From the NCBI GenBank assembly GCA_050181915.1, contig JBFXCS010000001.1:620001-684000 (forward strand): a DNA stretch of 64,000 nt. The letters run 5' to 3'. Position numbers and translations under genes: made by a program. Source of the DNA: JBFXCS01 sp050181915. GTDB taxonomy: Bacteria; Actinomycetota; Thermoleophilia; Miltoncostaeales; Miltoncostaeaceae. Below are positions 24,792 through 32,713 of the stretch, in pieces. Positions within the stretch are counted from its first letter, which is position 1, and each line of letters begins with the position of its first letter. The notes beneath the pieces were generated by a model. It did no database searches and was not told the DNA's origin. It saw only the letters and a program-made list of their open reading frames with translations.

Positions 24792-25325
24792 TCAGACGTC
24801 GAGCCCCAGCTGCCCGTCGCGCTCGGGCGGGGGCGGCGCGGCGTCGTCGAACGGCCCCGCCTCGCGGCGCGGCGCGGCGTCGCGGGCGGCGTCCTGCGCC
24901 AGCCGGTCGGCGCGCTCGTTGGCCTCGTGCCCGGCGTGGCCGCGCACCAGCACCGGCCGCACCCGGGCGTGGCGGCCCAGCTCGAGGATCATCCGCTCCC
25001 ACAGGTCGCGGTTCGCCACCGGCTGCTTGCCGGCGGTGCGCCAGCCCTTCCGCTGCCAGCCGGCCAGCCAGCCCTTGGAGATCGCGTTGGCCAGGTAGCT
25101 CGAGTCGGTGACGAGCTCCACCGCCGAGCCCTCGGGCACCGCCCGCAGGCCCTCGAGGGCGGCCATCAGCTCCATGCGGTTGTTCGTGGTGGGGTACTCG
25201 CCGCCGGTCAGGACGGTCTCGCCGCCGTCCGGTCCGGTGATGATGGCGGCCCAGCCGCCGCGGGAGTCGTCGGTGCCGTTGCCGGAGCAGGCGCCGTCGG
25301 TGACGAGTGTGAAGGTCTCGGCCAT
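24792..25325 (-). CDS. rnhA: Ribonuclease HI
   Basis: Degrades RNA in RNA-DNA hybrids. 177 residues with the full catalytic set D10, E52, D74 and D140, and a loop histidine in the HAGHEANERAD segment. The last 30 residues are a Pro/Glu/Asp-rich tail not seen in E. coli RNase HI. ATG 25325 lies 12 bases after a TAAGGT -10 box on the minus strand. panE and the site-2 protease follow on the same strand. Confidence 0.94.
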   Translation of the reverse strand: MAETFTLVTDGACSGNGTDDSRGGWAAIITGPDGGETVLTGGEYPTTNNRMELMAALEGLRAVPEGSAVELVTDSSYLANAISKGWLAGWQRKGWRTAGKQPVANRDLWERMILELGRHARVRPVLVRGHAGHEANERADRLAQDAARDAAPRREAGPFDDAAPPPPERDGQLGLDV

Positions 25326-25385
25326 CGCGCGATGGGTACCTTAGACCTTCTCTGACGAGGGTCCGGACGGCGGCGAGGAGGGGGA

Positions 25386-26186
25386 ATGGGCGGAGACGGG
25401 CAGGATGTGGGGCGCGGATTCGACGGCGGCGCCGGCCAGTACGACGACGTCCTGGCGCACAACCGCCACGGCGCGCGGCGCCTGGTCGCGGCGCTGCCGG
25501 AGGGCGAGTGGGCCGACGTCCTCGACGTCGGCTGCGGCACCGGCTTCGTGAGCGAGGCGATGGTCGCCCGCTTCCCGGTGCGCCGGGTCACGGGCGTCGA
25601 CCCCTCGGAGGGGATGCTCGAGCACTACGCGCGCCGGCTGGCGGAGCTGCCGGTCGAGGCGACGGCGGTGCGGGCGGGCGTGCTCGACATGCCGGTGCCG
25701 GACGGCGCGTTCGACGCCGTGGTCAGCGGCATGGCCTTCCACTGGTTCCGGGACAAGCCCGCCGCGGTGGCGGCGATGGCGCGGCGGCTGCGGCCCGGCG
25801 GGGTGCTGGGCATCCTGGGCAGCGGACGCGGCAGCGACCGGCAGCTCCAGCTCCTGATGGAGGCGGTGCGGCCGCCCCTGCCCGCCGCCTGGACCGGGGT
25901 CTTCGACGCCATCCAGCGCGGCGCCGAGGATCTCGCCGGGTACATGCGCGACGCCGGCCTCGAGGTGCTCGACGCGTGGGAGGAGCGTCGCGTCCGCCGC
26001 GTCGACCCCGACGCCTACATGGCGCGGATCATGGCCGTCTCGTCGCACCTGTCCGAGGGGCTCGATCCGGCCGAGGCCGAGGCGCACGGCGCCCGCGTCG
26101 TGCAGGCGGTGCATGACGCCGCCGGCCCGGACGGCTTCCTCTACGACTTCGTGAAGATCTACGGGGTGGCGCGGCGGCCGGGGTAA
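25386..26186 (+). CDS. Class I SAM-dependent methyltransferase (type 11)
   Basis: 266 residues. The SAM-binding motif VLDVGCGTGFVSE begins near residue 44, followed by GVDPSEGML, the PDGAFDAVVSG motif IV region and a post-motif MARRLRPGGVLGIL. The C-terminal third is helical and probably binds substrate. ATG 25386 is preceded by GAGGAGGGG. The substrate cannot be inferred: it stands alone, divergent from rnhA. Confidence 0.82.
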   Translation: MGGDGQDVGRGFDGGAGQYDDVLAHNRHGARRLVAALPEGEWADVLDVGCGTGFVSEAMVARFPVRRVTGVDPSEGMLEHYARRLAELPVEATAVRAGVLDMPVPDGAFDAVVSGMAFHWFRDKPAAVAAMARRLRPGGVLGILGSGRGSDRQLQLLMEAVRPPLPAAWTGVFDAIQRGAEDLAGYMRDAGLEVLDAWEERRVRRVDPDAYMARIMAVSSHLSEGLDPAEAEAHGARVVQAVHDAAGPDGFLYDFVKIYGVARRPG

Positions 26187-26217
26187 TGGACCGCCGCGTG
26201 GCGGCCGATGGCAGGGC

Positions 26218-26328
26218 ATGGGCCGACCGCCGCGCCGCCACGCCGTGTCCGCCGCCGAGATCCTCGTGATCGCGGTGGTGCTGGTGCTGCTCGCCGCGCT
26301 GGTGGTGCCGGCCTTCCTCACCGGATAG
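26218..26328 (+). CDS. 36-residue single-span membrane peptide, pilin-like N-terminus
   Basis: ATG 26218 opens a 36-codon frame: a basic head (GRPPRRH) followed by a 20-residue hydrophobic helix with a glutamate at its start (AEILVIAVVLVLLAALVVPAF). The arrangement resembles the conserved first segment of a type IV prepilin, but no globular domain follows. It may be a genuine small membrane protein, a pilin remnant or chance. No clear ribosome-binding site. Confidence 0.3.
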   Translation: MGRPPRRHAVSAAEILVIAVVLVLLAALVVPAFLTG

Positions 26329-26345
26329 GCCCGCGGGGGCGGCGC

Positions 26346-26573
26346 TCAGCCGTGCGCGCAGGCGCCCCCGCAGCAGCCCCGACCGGCGAAGCCCGTGATG
26401 CGGGGCTCGGCGCGGTCGCGGGGCGGACGCGACGTGACGAAGGCGGTGATCAGCACCCGCGCCCCCGGCGATCCGCAGGCCGGGCAGACGCGGTCGCCGT
26501 CTCGCAGCAGCCGGGTCGCGAAGATCTCGTAGGCGTGCCCGCACGCGGTGCAGGCGAGGTCGTAGCTGGGCAT
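26346..26573 (-). CDS. FmdB-family zinc ribbon protein
   Basis: 75 residues. The N-terminal zinc ribbon has two CxxC knuckles (CTAC near residue 8 and CPAC near 37) after the family opening MPSYDLACTACGHAYE. The tail adds a Cys-rich CCGGAC cluster. FmdB-like proteins are small putative regulators or metal-binding factors. ATG 26573 has AGGAG nearby. It lies downstream of the acetate-transporter-family gene but behind a strong hairpin. Confidence 0.85.
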   Translation of the reverse strand: MPSYDLACTACGHAYEIFATRLLRDGDRVCPACGSPGARVLITAFVTSRPPRDRAEPRITGFAGRGCCGGACAHG

Positions 26574-26593
26574 CGGGCTCCTCGGAGGAGCGC

Positions 26594-26623
26594 CCCTCCC
26601 CGCGCCGCGCGGCGCGGGGAGGG
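26594..26623 (-). terminator. Strong hairpin terminator
   Basis: A perfect 13-bp stem (CCCTCCCCGCGCC at 26594-26606, complement 26611-26623) with a GCGC loop, 22 bases past the AceTr-family stop and just before fmdB. No U-tract. Confidence 0.65.
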
Positions 26624-26644
26624 ACGGTCGGTGGCGGCTCAGGC

Positions 26645-27238
26645 TCAGCCCTCGGGCTTCACCAGGGGCGGGCCGAGGGGCGGGAAGGCGGGCCCGCCCA
26701 GGGACAGGTTCATCACCGTCCACGACAGGGACATGCCGAGGCCGGCGAAGATGAAGACCACGATGCCGGCGGCCTTGAGCAGGTCCTCCGAGACCGGGGT
26801 CATGAGGTAGGCGGCCGCGACCAGGCAGAGGGCGAGGACCACGAGCCCGAAGATCAGCGTGTAGATGATCGGCAGCCGGACGCTCGCCAGCGTGATGAAC
26901 AGGAAGAAGGCGGCGAAGGCGATGGCGAAGACCGCCACCGACCTGCCGACGTCCTCCGGCGGCAGCTTCCACCAGTCGTGGAGCAGCCCGAGCGCGAAGA
27001 TGCCGTAGCTGATCCAGAAGCCGCCGAACGTCCCGCAGAAGCAGGCGACGAAGCTCTGACCGAGCGCCGCCGCCCAGATCGTGCAGACCAGCAGCATCAG
27101 GCCGGTGGCGAAGATGATGATCGCCAACGGCGCGCCGATGGCCGCCGCCGAGACGTACTGGACCAGCTGCATGGCCAGGGCGATGGAGCCGATCACGAAG
27201 ATCGGCGCGGCGACGACCTGGGGGTCACCGTCTCTCAT
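26645..27238 (-). CDS. Acetate uptake transporter family protein (AceTr; GPR1/FUN34/SatP)
   Basis: A 197-residue protein with six hydrophobic helices. A GDPQVVAAPIFVIGSIAL start resembles the NPAPLGL motif region of SatP, and GTFGGFWISYG matches the conserved loop of the family. SatP homologues carry acetate and succinate with protons. ATG 27238 follows AAAGGAGG. It lies 25 bp downstream of a zinc alcohol dehydrogenase gene on the same strand, suggesting coordinated C2/C3 alcohol-acid metabolism. Confidence 0.75.
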   Translation of the reverse strand: MRDGDPQVVAAPIFVIGSIALAMQLVQYVSAAAIGAPLAIIIFATGLMLLVCTIWAAALGQSFVACFCGTFGGFWISYGIFALGLLHDWWKLPPEDVGRSVAVFAIAFAAFFLFITLASVRLPIIYTLIFGLVVLALCLVAAAYLMTPVSEDLLKAAGIVVFIFAGLGMSLSWTVMNLSLGGPAFPPLGPPLVKPEG

Positions 27239-27263
27239 TGCCGGATCCTCCTTTCGGCCGAGG

Positions 27264-28337
27264 TCAGGGGGTGACGGTGACCTTGACGACGCCGTCCTCC
27301 TGGTTGGAGAAGAGGGAGTAGGCGTCCTCGATGTCGTCCAGGCTGAAGCGGTGGGTGATGAGCTGCTTGAGGTCCAGGCGGCCGGCCTTGACCAGGTTCA
27401 TCAGGGCAGTCAGGCGCTGCTTGCCGCCCGGGCACAGGGTGGTGCGCAGGTCGATGTCGCCGACGCCGTAGATGAAGGGCTCCAGCGGGATGGTGACCTT
27501 GTCGCCGTAGACGCCCAGGGACGAGACCACCCCGCCCGGGCGCACGGCCTTGAGGCAGTTCTCGAAGGTGTCCTGGATGCCCAGGGCCTCCACCGCGACG
27601 TCGGCGCCGCGGCCCTCGGTGAGCTCCTTGATCTTCGCGATCGGGTCCTCCTGGGTGAAGTCGATCACGACGTCGGCGCCCATGGTCTTGGCGACCTCCA
27701 GGCGGGTCGGGTTCGAGTCGACGCCGATGATCAGGCCGGCTCCGCGCAGGCGGGCGCCGGCGGTGGCGCAGAGGCCGATCGGGCCCTGGGCGAAGACCAC
27801 CACCGAGTCGCCGAGCTGCACGTCGGCGGTCTCGATCGCCGAGATGCCGGTGGTCGCGATGTCGGTGACGAAGACCACCTCCTCGTCCGTGAGGCCCTCC
27901 GGGATCCTCGCCAGGTTCGCCTGGGCGTACGGCACGCGGAAGAACTCGGCCTGCACGCCGTCGGCGGAGTTGCCGAGGCGCCAGCCGCCGATCAGGCCCC
28001 ACTCGTCCTCGTAGCCGGCGCACTGCGACAGGTCGCCGCGCTGGCAGAAGTAGCAGGCCCCGCACGGGGTGATCGCGCCGACCGCGACGCGATCGCCGAC
28101 CGAGTAGCCCTGCACCGCCTCGCCCAGCTCGTGGATCACGCCGACCGGCTCGTGGCCCACGATCCGGCCGTCGGCGACCGGGTACTCGCCGCGCCAGATG
28201 TGCGAGTCGGTGCCGCAGATCGTCGTCGTGGTGACGCGCACGATCGCGTCCGTCGGGCCGCACTTCGGGTATGGGACCTCCTCGATGTGGATGTCGTGGA
28301 CGCCCCGGAACACGGCTGCCTTCATCGTCTCGGCCAT
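27264..28337 (-). CDS. Zinc-dependent medium-chain alcohol dehydrogenase
   Basis: 357 residues. Catalytic zinc ligands C41, H62 and E63 (CGTDSH, GHE) and a complete structural zinc lobe C92, C95, C98, C106 are present. The nucleotide-binding region contains VFAQGPIGLCA near residue 180. The CGTDSHIWRGE-type region is shared with secondary alcohol and threonine/sorbitol-type dehydrogenases; an isopropanol-type enzyme is the nearest guess. ATG 28337 has a GAAGGGGGA site. It is the first gene of the operon with the AceTr-family transporter, and palindromic operator candidates lie upstream. Confidence 0.85.
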   Translation of the reverse strand: MAETMKAAVFRGVHDIHIEEVPYPKCGPTDAIVRVTTTTICGTDSHIWRGEYPVADGRIVGHEPVGVIHELGEAVQGYSVGDRVAVGAITPCGACYFCQRGDLSQCAGYEDEWGLIGGWRLGNSADGVQAEFFRVPYAQANLARIPEGLTDEEVVFVTDIATTGISAIETADVQLGDSVVVFAQGPIGLCATAGARLRGAGLIIGVDSNPTRLEVAKTMGADVVIDFTQEDPIAKIKELTEGRGADVAVEALGIQDTFENCLKAVRPGGVVSSLGVYGDKVTIPLEPFIYGVGDIDLRTTLCPGGKQRLTALMNLVKAGRLDLKQLITHRFSLDDIEDAYSLFSNQEDGVVKVTVTP

Positions 28338-28648
28338 CGTCTTCCCCCTTCGTCACGATGCCATCGGGTCGGACCGGACGAGATCCGGCCCCCATGAGAC
28401 GACCCTGGTCCCGCGGGCCGGGGCCGGCCAGCCGGCGCCCCCTCCCGGGAGGCGGCGCCGGCGGGGCGCCGCCCGCCGACATGGCGCGTGGCGGAGGGGA
28501 TCTCGCCGGCCGGCCGGCGAGATCGGGACGGGAGGTCCGTTCGGGTGAGCGCTCACCCGTTCAGGCGGGAACGGATGTGCCGTCGCGCGGCACGACCGCG
28601 TCACGGCTCCGTCGCGATCGCGCGCAGATCCGGGGGCGGCACCCGCCC
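28338..28648. other. Divergent intergenic region with palindromes
   Basis: About 310 bases between the alcohol dehydrogenase (minus) and the prepilin-peptidase-like gene (plus). No ORF is convincing. It holds two perfect palindromes (separate entry) and several G/C hairpins around 28420-28475. Confidence 0.6.
28500..28559. promoter_or_regulatory. Two perfect palindromes, candidate operators
   Basis: A 24-bp loopless palindrome with half-site ATCTCGCCGGCC (28500-28523) and an 18-bp loopless palindrome with half-site CGGGTGAGC (28542-28559). Palindromes without a loop suit a protein dimer (TetR-type sites often have a GAGCGCTC-like core) better than a terminator. Confidence 0.5.
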
Positions 28649-28660
28649 TAGCGTGGCGCC
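28649..28660 (+). promoter_or_regulatory. -10 box of the prepilin-peptidase-like gene, leaderless start
   Basis: TAGCGT (28649-28654) is six bases before ATG 28661. Confidence 0.45.
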
Positions 28661-29311
28661 ATGACCTCGATCCCCCCTCCCGCATGGGTCGCGGCGCTGT
28701 CCGCGATCGCCCTCGTCGCCGGCCTGCCGCTGGGGCGCCTGGTCGCCGGCTGGCCGCCCGGCGATCCGGGCGCATCACCCGTCCGGGCGATCTGGGTGGC
28801 ACCCGCATGCGCGGTCGCCGCGGCGGCCGGCGCCGCCCTCGATGCGCCCGGATGGCGGGGCGCGGCCCTCGCCGTGCTGGGCGCCGCCCTGGTCCCGGTC
28901 GTCGCCATCGACCTGCGCGCCGGGCTCATCCCGGACGCGGTGGTACTCCCGGCGGCCGCCCTGGCCCTGGCCGCCGCCGTGGCGGCCGACCCGCCGTGCT
29001 GGTGGACGCCCGTCGCCGCCGCGGCGGGCGCCGGCGGCCTGCTGGCGCTGCTGTGGGCCGTCCACCCGGAGGGCATCGGCCTCGGCGACGCCAAGCTGGC
29101 CCTGCTGCTGGGGGCGGCGCTGGGCGCCGCGGTGGTCGCGGCCCTGGCGGTGGCGTTCGCCCTCGGAGCCCTCGCGGGGCTCGCGCTCGTGGCGCGGCGC
29201 GGCCGCGCCGCCCGGGGCGCGACGATCCCGTTCGCGCCCTTCCTGGCGGCGGGGGCGGCCGTCGCGAGCGTCGCCGGGGCCGGCCTCGCCCCGGCGCTGG
29301 CGGTCCCGTGA
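28661..29311 (+). CDS. Prepilin peptidase-like aspartic protease (A24 family), lacking the N-terminal methylase region
   Basis: 216 residues, about six to seven membrane helices. The two catalytic aspartates of A24 peptidases are recognisable: D84 in AIDLRAGLIPD and D143 in the GIGLGD motif. The IPFAPFLAAGA closing segment is also typical. The N-terminal cysteine-rich methyltransferase domain of PilD is missing. No pilin or secretion ATPase gene lies nearby apart from a 36-residue pilin-like peptide 2.3 kb upstream. The stop overlaps the next gene (GTGA). Confidence 0.8.
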   Translation: MTSIPPPAWVAALSAIALVAGLPLGRLVAGWPPGDPGASPVRAIWVAPACAVAAAAGAALDAPGWRGAALAVLGAALVPVVAIDLRAGLIPDAVVLPAAALALAAAVAADPPCWWTPVAAAAGAGGLLALLWAVHPEGIGLGDAKLALLLGAALGAAVVAALAVAFALGALAGLALVARRGRAARGATIPFAPFLAAGAAVASVAGAGLAPALAVP

Positions 29312-29604
29312 GCACGCCGTCGCCCGCCGGCGGGGCGGCGCCCGGCGGCGAGGAGCCGGGGAGGGGCATGTCCGTCGCGGCCCTGGTCCTGGGGATCATC
29401 GCCCTGGCCCTCGGCGCGCTCGGCTCGGCGCTCGCGTCCTTCGCCTGCGGACCGCTCGCCATCGCCTTCGGCGCCGTGGCGGTACGGCGCCGACGGGGCT
29501 CGGGGCACAGCCGGGTGATGGCCTGGTGGGGCGTCGGGCTCGGCGCCGCGGGGCTGGCCTTCTGGATCGTCCTGCTGGCCGTCGTGGCCGCCACCCTTCC
29601 GTGA
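29308..29604 (+). CDS. DUF4190-like small membrane protein
   Basis: 98 residues: a Gly/Pro-rich head (1-24), two hydrophobic helices separated by an RRRRGSG basic turn, and a short tail. The MSVAALVLGIIALALG pattern is that of DUF4190-type proteins, whose function is unknown. GTG 29308 overlaps the stop of the A24 peptidase gene, so the two are co-translated. Confidence 0.65.
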   Translation: MSTPSPAGGAAPGGEEPGRGMSVAALVLGIIALALGALGSALASFACGPLAIAFGAVAVRRRRGSGHSRVMAWWGVGLGAAGLAFWIVLLAVVAATLP

Positions 29605-29633
29605 GGCGGCCGGGGGCGGCCCTCCCGCCGGGC

Positions 29634-30455
29634 TCAGCCGCCGGTGTCGATGATCGCCAGCGGCGGCGCGACCAGCAGGTCGCCGGCGCGCGCGGCGACG
29701 GCGTCGGCCAGCCAGGCGCTGGCATCGGCATCGCGGGCGACGTCCACCTCGACCACGGCGATCAGGCGGGTCAGGTCGTTCGCCCCCGCCCGGCGCACCA
29801 CCCGGGGCGGTCCGTCCCACGGGCCGCCGGCGCCGGCCACGACGCCGCCGACCTCGTGGACGATCCCCTCGACGGCGTCGGGGTCCCGGGTCAGCAGCTC
29901 CAGCCGGAAGCGCCGCCGGCCGGCGGGGATCACGCGGACGGCCGTGATCTGGCCGTTGGGCACGATCATCCGCTCGCGCGCCCGGCCGATCAGCACGGTC
30001 GTGCGCAGCGAGAGGGTCTCGACCTCGCCCACGTAGCCGCTCGGCTCCAGCCGCACCACGTCCCCGGGGGCGTACTGGTCCTCGAACAGGATGAAGAAGC
30101 CGGCGATCACGTCCGTCAGCAGGCGCTGCGAGGCGAAGCCCACCAGCACCGCCACCAGGGCGCCGCCGCCGACCGCCGCGACGCCGCCTCCGCCGGCCAG
30201 GGCGAAGGCGATCGCCACCAGGGCGGCGATCAGGATGATGTAGCGCAGGCTGGTCGCCAGCGCCGCGACCGCGGTGTGGCGCTGGCCCGGGCGCGAGCCC
30301 TCGCGCGGAGCGGTCCGCGCCACCAGGCGCGGCACCAGCCAGGCTACGAACATCAGCAGGAGCGCGGCGCACGCCACCACGATCCCCACCAGGGTCAGGC
30401 GGCCGGCCCACTCCGGCATGCCCCACACGGCGGCGGGAGGGGGCGGCGCGATCAC
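29634..30455 (-). CDS. Small-conductance mechanosensitive ion channel (MscS family)
   Basis: 273 residues. Three membrane helices (about 12-35, 65-85, 90-120); the pore helix is rich in Gly and Ala and is followed by VGFASQRLLTDVIAGFFILFEDQY, the MscS consensus between TM3 and the beta domain. The beta domain carries GYVGEVE and the IVPNGQI motif. It relieves osmotic downshock. GTG 30455 overlaps the stop of the upstream gene, so the two are coupled. Confidence 0.9.
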   Translation of the reverse strand: MIAPPPPAAVWGMPEWAGRLTLVGIVVACAALLLMFVAWLVPRLVARTAPREGSRPGQRHTAVAALATSLRYIILIAALVAIAFALAGGGGVAAVGGGALVAVLVGFASQRLLTDVIAGFFILFEDQYAPGDVVRLEPSGYVGEVETLSLRTTVLIGRARERMIVPNGQITAVRVIPAGRRRFRLELLTRDPDAVEGIVHEVGGVVAGAGGPWDGPPRVVRRAGANDLTRLIAVVEVDVARDADASAWLADAVAARAGDLLVAPPLAIIDTGG

Positions 30456-30907
30456 GGCGCCTGCTCGTCGGCGGGCTCGTCCCGCACCGTGAAGGCCTGC
30501 ACGCCGACGATCGCGAACACGCGGGTGCCCGGCATCTCCCACACGTACCCGTCCCGGGGGTCCAGGCGGCGCACGGTCACGGCGCCGGCGGCGAGGTGGG
30601 CGTCGATCGCGCGGCCCTGCTCGTCGGTCATCTGGGCGCGCAGCTCGTCGAGCCGGCGCATGGCCGCCGCCCGCTCGGCCGCCGAGAGGCCGCCGCCGGC
30701 GGGGGGCGGGGAGGAGCGGCGGCGCCAGCGCCCCAGCCGCGATCCCACTTGGTGGTCCTCGGATGGGCGCAGCGCGGCCGGGCGCGGCGGCGCGCCGGGG
30801 CCGGCCGGGTCGATGGCGCCGGCTCCCGCCTGCGCGCGCAGGCGGCGCAGCAGGCGCGCCGCGCCGAGCCAGTCGCGCGCGCCGCGCGCGCGGCTCAGAA
30901 GGCCCAC
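30452..30907 (-). CDS. Uncharacterised 151-residue protein coupled to MscS
   Basis: No family recognised. The N-terminal ~70 residues are Arg/Ala/Pro-rich. A helical stretch (LSAAERAAAMRRLDELRAQM) follows, then a compact beta-like C-terminal part (RDGYVWEMPGTRVFAIVGVQAF). GTG 30907 is chosen because GAGGAG lies eight bases before it; an in-frame GTG at 30934 is an alternative. It overlaps the MscS gene by four bases. Confidence 0.5.
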   Translation of the reverse strand: MGLLSRARGARDWLGAARLLRRLRAQAGAGAIDPAGPGAPPRPAALRPSEDHQVGSRLGRWRRRSSPPPAGGGLSAAERAAAMRRLDELRAQMTDEQGRAIDAHLAAGAVTVRRLDPRDGYVWEMPGTRVFAIVGVQAFTVRDEPADEQAP

Positions 30908-31022
30908 GGCCGGTTCTCCTCGCGCACGAACCACTCCCGGTCTGCCTGCATCCCGCGAACCGGCACCATAGACGCTCCGCCGGGCGCGCCGGCCCGCCGG
31001 CCCGGCCGCCCGGGCGCTCCAC

Positions 31023-31037
31023 TACACTCTCTCGCCC
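31023..31037 (+). promoter_or_regulatory. -10 box of the aroC operon, leaderless start
   Basis: TACACT (31023-31028) is nine bases before GTG 31038. No Shine-Dalgarno sequence; no clear -35. Confidence 0.5.
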
Positions 31038-32198
31038 GTGGCCCTGACCTACCGCACAGCCGGGGAGTCCCACGGCCCGGCGCTCTTCGCGGTACTGGAG
31101 GGCCTGCCGGCCGGGCTCCCCCTCGTCCCCGACGACATCGACGCCGACCTGGCCCGGCGTCAGCTCGGCTACGGCCGCGGCGGGCGCATGAAGATCGAGA
31201 CCGACCGCGTCCACGTGAAGACCGGCCTGCGGCACGGGCGCACCATCGGCAGCCCCCTCACCCTCGAGATCCCGAACAAGGACTTCGCGAACTGGGCGGC
31301 CGACCGCATGGCGATCTGGGCCCCCCAGGGGGAGGTCGAGCCGATCACGCTGCCCCGCCCCGGGCACGCCGACCTGGCCGGGATGCTCAAGTACGGCACC
31401 GACGACCTGCGCCCCATCCTCGAGCGGGCGAGCGCGCGCGAGACCGCGGCGCGCGTCGCGGCGGGGGGCGTGGCGAAGGCGCTCCTGCGCCGGTACGGCA
31501 CCGAGATCCGCAGCCACGTGACCACCATCGGCCCCGAGAGCGTGCCGCAACGCGATGACCTCGCGCTCGCCGACTTCGACGGCGTCGACGAGAGCCCGGT
31601 GCGCTGCCTCGACCCCGACGCGTCCGACCGCATGCGCGAGGCCATCAAGCGCGCCGGCCAGGACCACGACACCCTCGGCGGCATCTTCGAGGTCTGGGCC
31701 TTCGACCCCCTGCCCGGGCTGGGCTCGCACGTCAGCGGCGACACGCGGCTCGACGGCCGGCTGGGGCAGGCGCTGCTGGGCATCCAGGCCATCAAGGGCG
31801 TCGAGCTGGGCGCCGGCTTCGAGCTGGGGCGCATCCCCGGCAGCGAGGCCCACGACGAGATCTTCCACGATCCGGAGCGCGGCTTCTTCCGCCGCACCAA
31901 CCGCTCGGGTGGCATCGAGGGCGGCATGACCCACGGGGCGCCGGTCGTGGTGCGCGCCGTGATGAAGCCGATCAGCACGCTCAGCCGGCCCCTGGCGTCG
32001 GTCGACGTCCACACCAAGGAGCCGCGCAAGGCCTTCAAGGAGCGGGCCGACATCTGCGCCGTGCCGGCCGCCGCGGTGGTGGCCGAGGCGGCGGTCGCGT
32101 TCGTCCTCGCCCAGGCCCTGCTCGAGAAGTTCGGCGGCGACTCGATCGGCCACCTCGACGCCGCCGTCGAGCGCTACCGCGTCGAGATCGCCCGGTAG
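31038..32198 (+). CDS. aroC: Chorismate synthase
   Basis: Converts 5-enolpyruvylshikimate-3-phosphate to chorismate with reduced FMN. 386 residues, normal length. The N-terminal TAGESHGPA signature, the GRGGRMKIE segment near residue 48, RPGHADL near residue 111 and SGGIEGGMT near 295 are all present. The GTG start is set by the adjacent -10 box (leaderless). It heads a five-gene shikimate block that continues into pepP and efp. Confidence 0.97.
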   Translation: MALTYRTAGESHGPALFAVLEGLPAGLPLVPDDIDADLARRQLGYGRGGRMKIETDRVHVKTGLRHGRTIGSPLTLEIPNKDFANWAADRMAIWAPQGEVEPITLPRPGHADLAGMLKYGTDDLRPILERASARETAARVAAGGVAKALLRRYGTEIRSHVTTIGPESVPQRDDLALADFDGVDESPVRCLDPDASDRMREAIKRAGQDHDTLGGIFEVWAFDPLPGLGSHVSGDTRLDGRLGQALLGIQAIKGVELGAGFELGRIPGSEAHDEIFHDPERGFFRRTNRSGGIEGGMTHGAPVVVRAVMKPISTLSRPLASVDVHTKEPRKAFKERADICAVPAAAVVAEAAVAFVLAQALLEKFGGDSIGHLDAAVERYRVEIAR

Positions 32199-32200
32199 CG

Positions 32201-32713
32201 ATGGCGCGCTGGCTGGTGCTCGTGGGGTACATGGGGGCGGGCAAGACCTCGGTCGGGCGCCGGGTCGCCGCCCGCCTCGGGCTGGAGTTCGTCGACTCGG
32301 ACCGGGTCATCGAGGAGCGGGCCGGCATGCCGATCCCGGAGATCTTCTCCCGCCGCGGCGAGCTGTGGTTCCGGCGCACCGAGGAGAGGGCGATCCGCGA
32401 GATCCTGGCCGGCGAGCCCGGCGTGCTGGCCGTGGGGGGCGGCGCCGTGGAGAGCGCCAAGACCCGCGCCGTGCTCGCGCGGACGGCCGACGTGGTGTGG
32501 CTGCGCGCCGGCACCGCGGTCGCGTGGGCGCGGGTGAGCGGCTCCGATCGCCCGCTCGCCGCCGACGAGGGGCGCTTCGCGCGCCGCGCCGCGGCACGCG
32601 AGGCGGCCTACCGCGAGGCGGCCGACGTGGAGGTCGACGCCGACGAGCCGCTCGACGAGGTCGCGGCACGGGTCGGCGCGTGGGCGCGCCGCGGCGCCGA
32701 GGCCTCCGGATGA
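32201..32713 (+). CDS. aroK: Shikimate kinase
   Basis: Phosphorylates shikimate at O3 with ATP. 170 residues; P-loop GYMGAGKTS near residue 8, the shikimate-binding DSD segment near residue 33, the FRRTEE motif and a GGGAV turn. ATG 32201 lies two bases after the aroC stop, and its own stop overlaps aroB (ATGA). Confidence 0.95.
   Translation: MARWLVLVGYMGAGKTSVGRRVAARLGLEFVDSDRVIEERAGMPIPEIFSRRGELWFRRTEERAIREILAGEPGVLAVGGGAVESAKTRAVLARTADVVWLRAGTAVAWARVSGSDRPLAADEGRFARRAAAREAAYREAADVEVDADEPLDEVAARVGAWARRGAEASG

Noticed and set aside
27705..27725. tRNA-like T-loop GGTTCGAGTC
   Set aside because: Inside the alcohol dehydrogenase coding sequence, with no acceptor, D or anticodon stems around it.
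30895..30969. 24-codon minus-strand ORF overlapping the start of the 151-residue gene
   Set aside because: No clear promoter or ribosome-binding site, and the overlap geometry is irregular. Weaker than the 57935 case.
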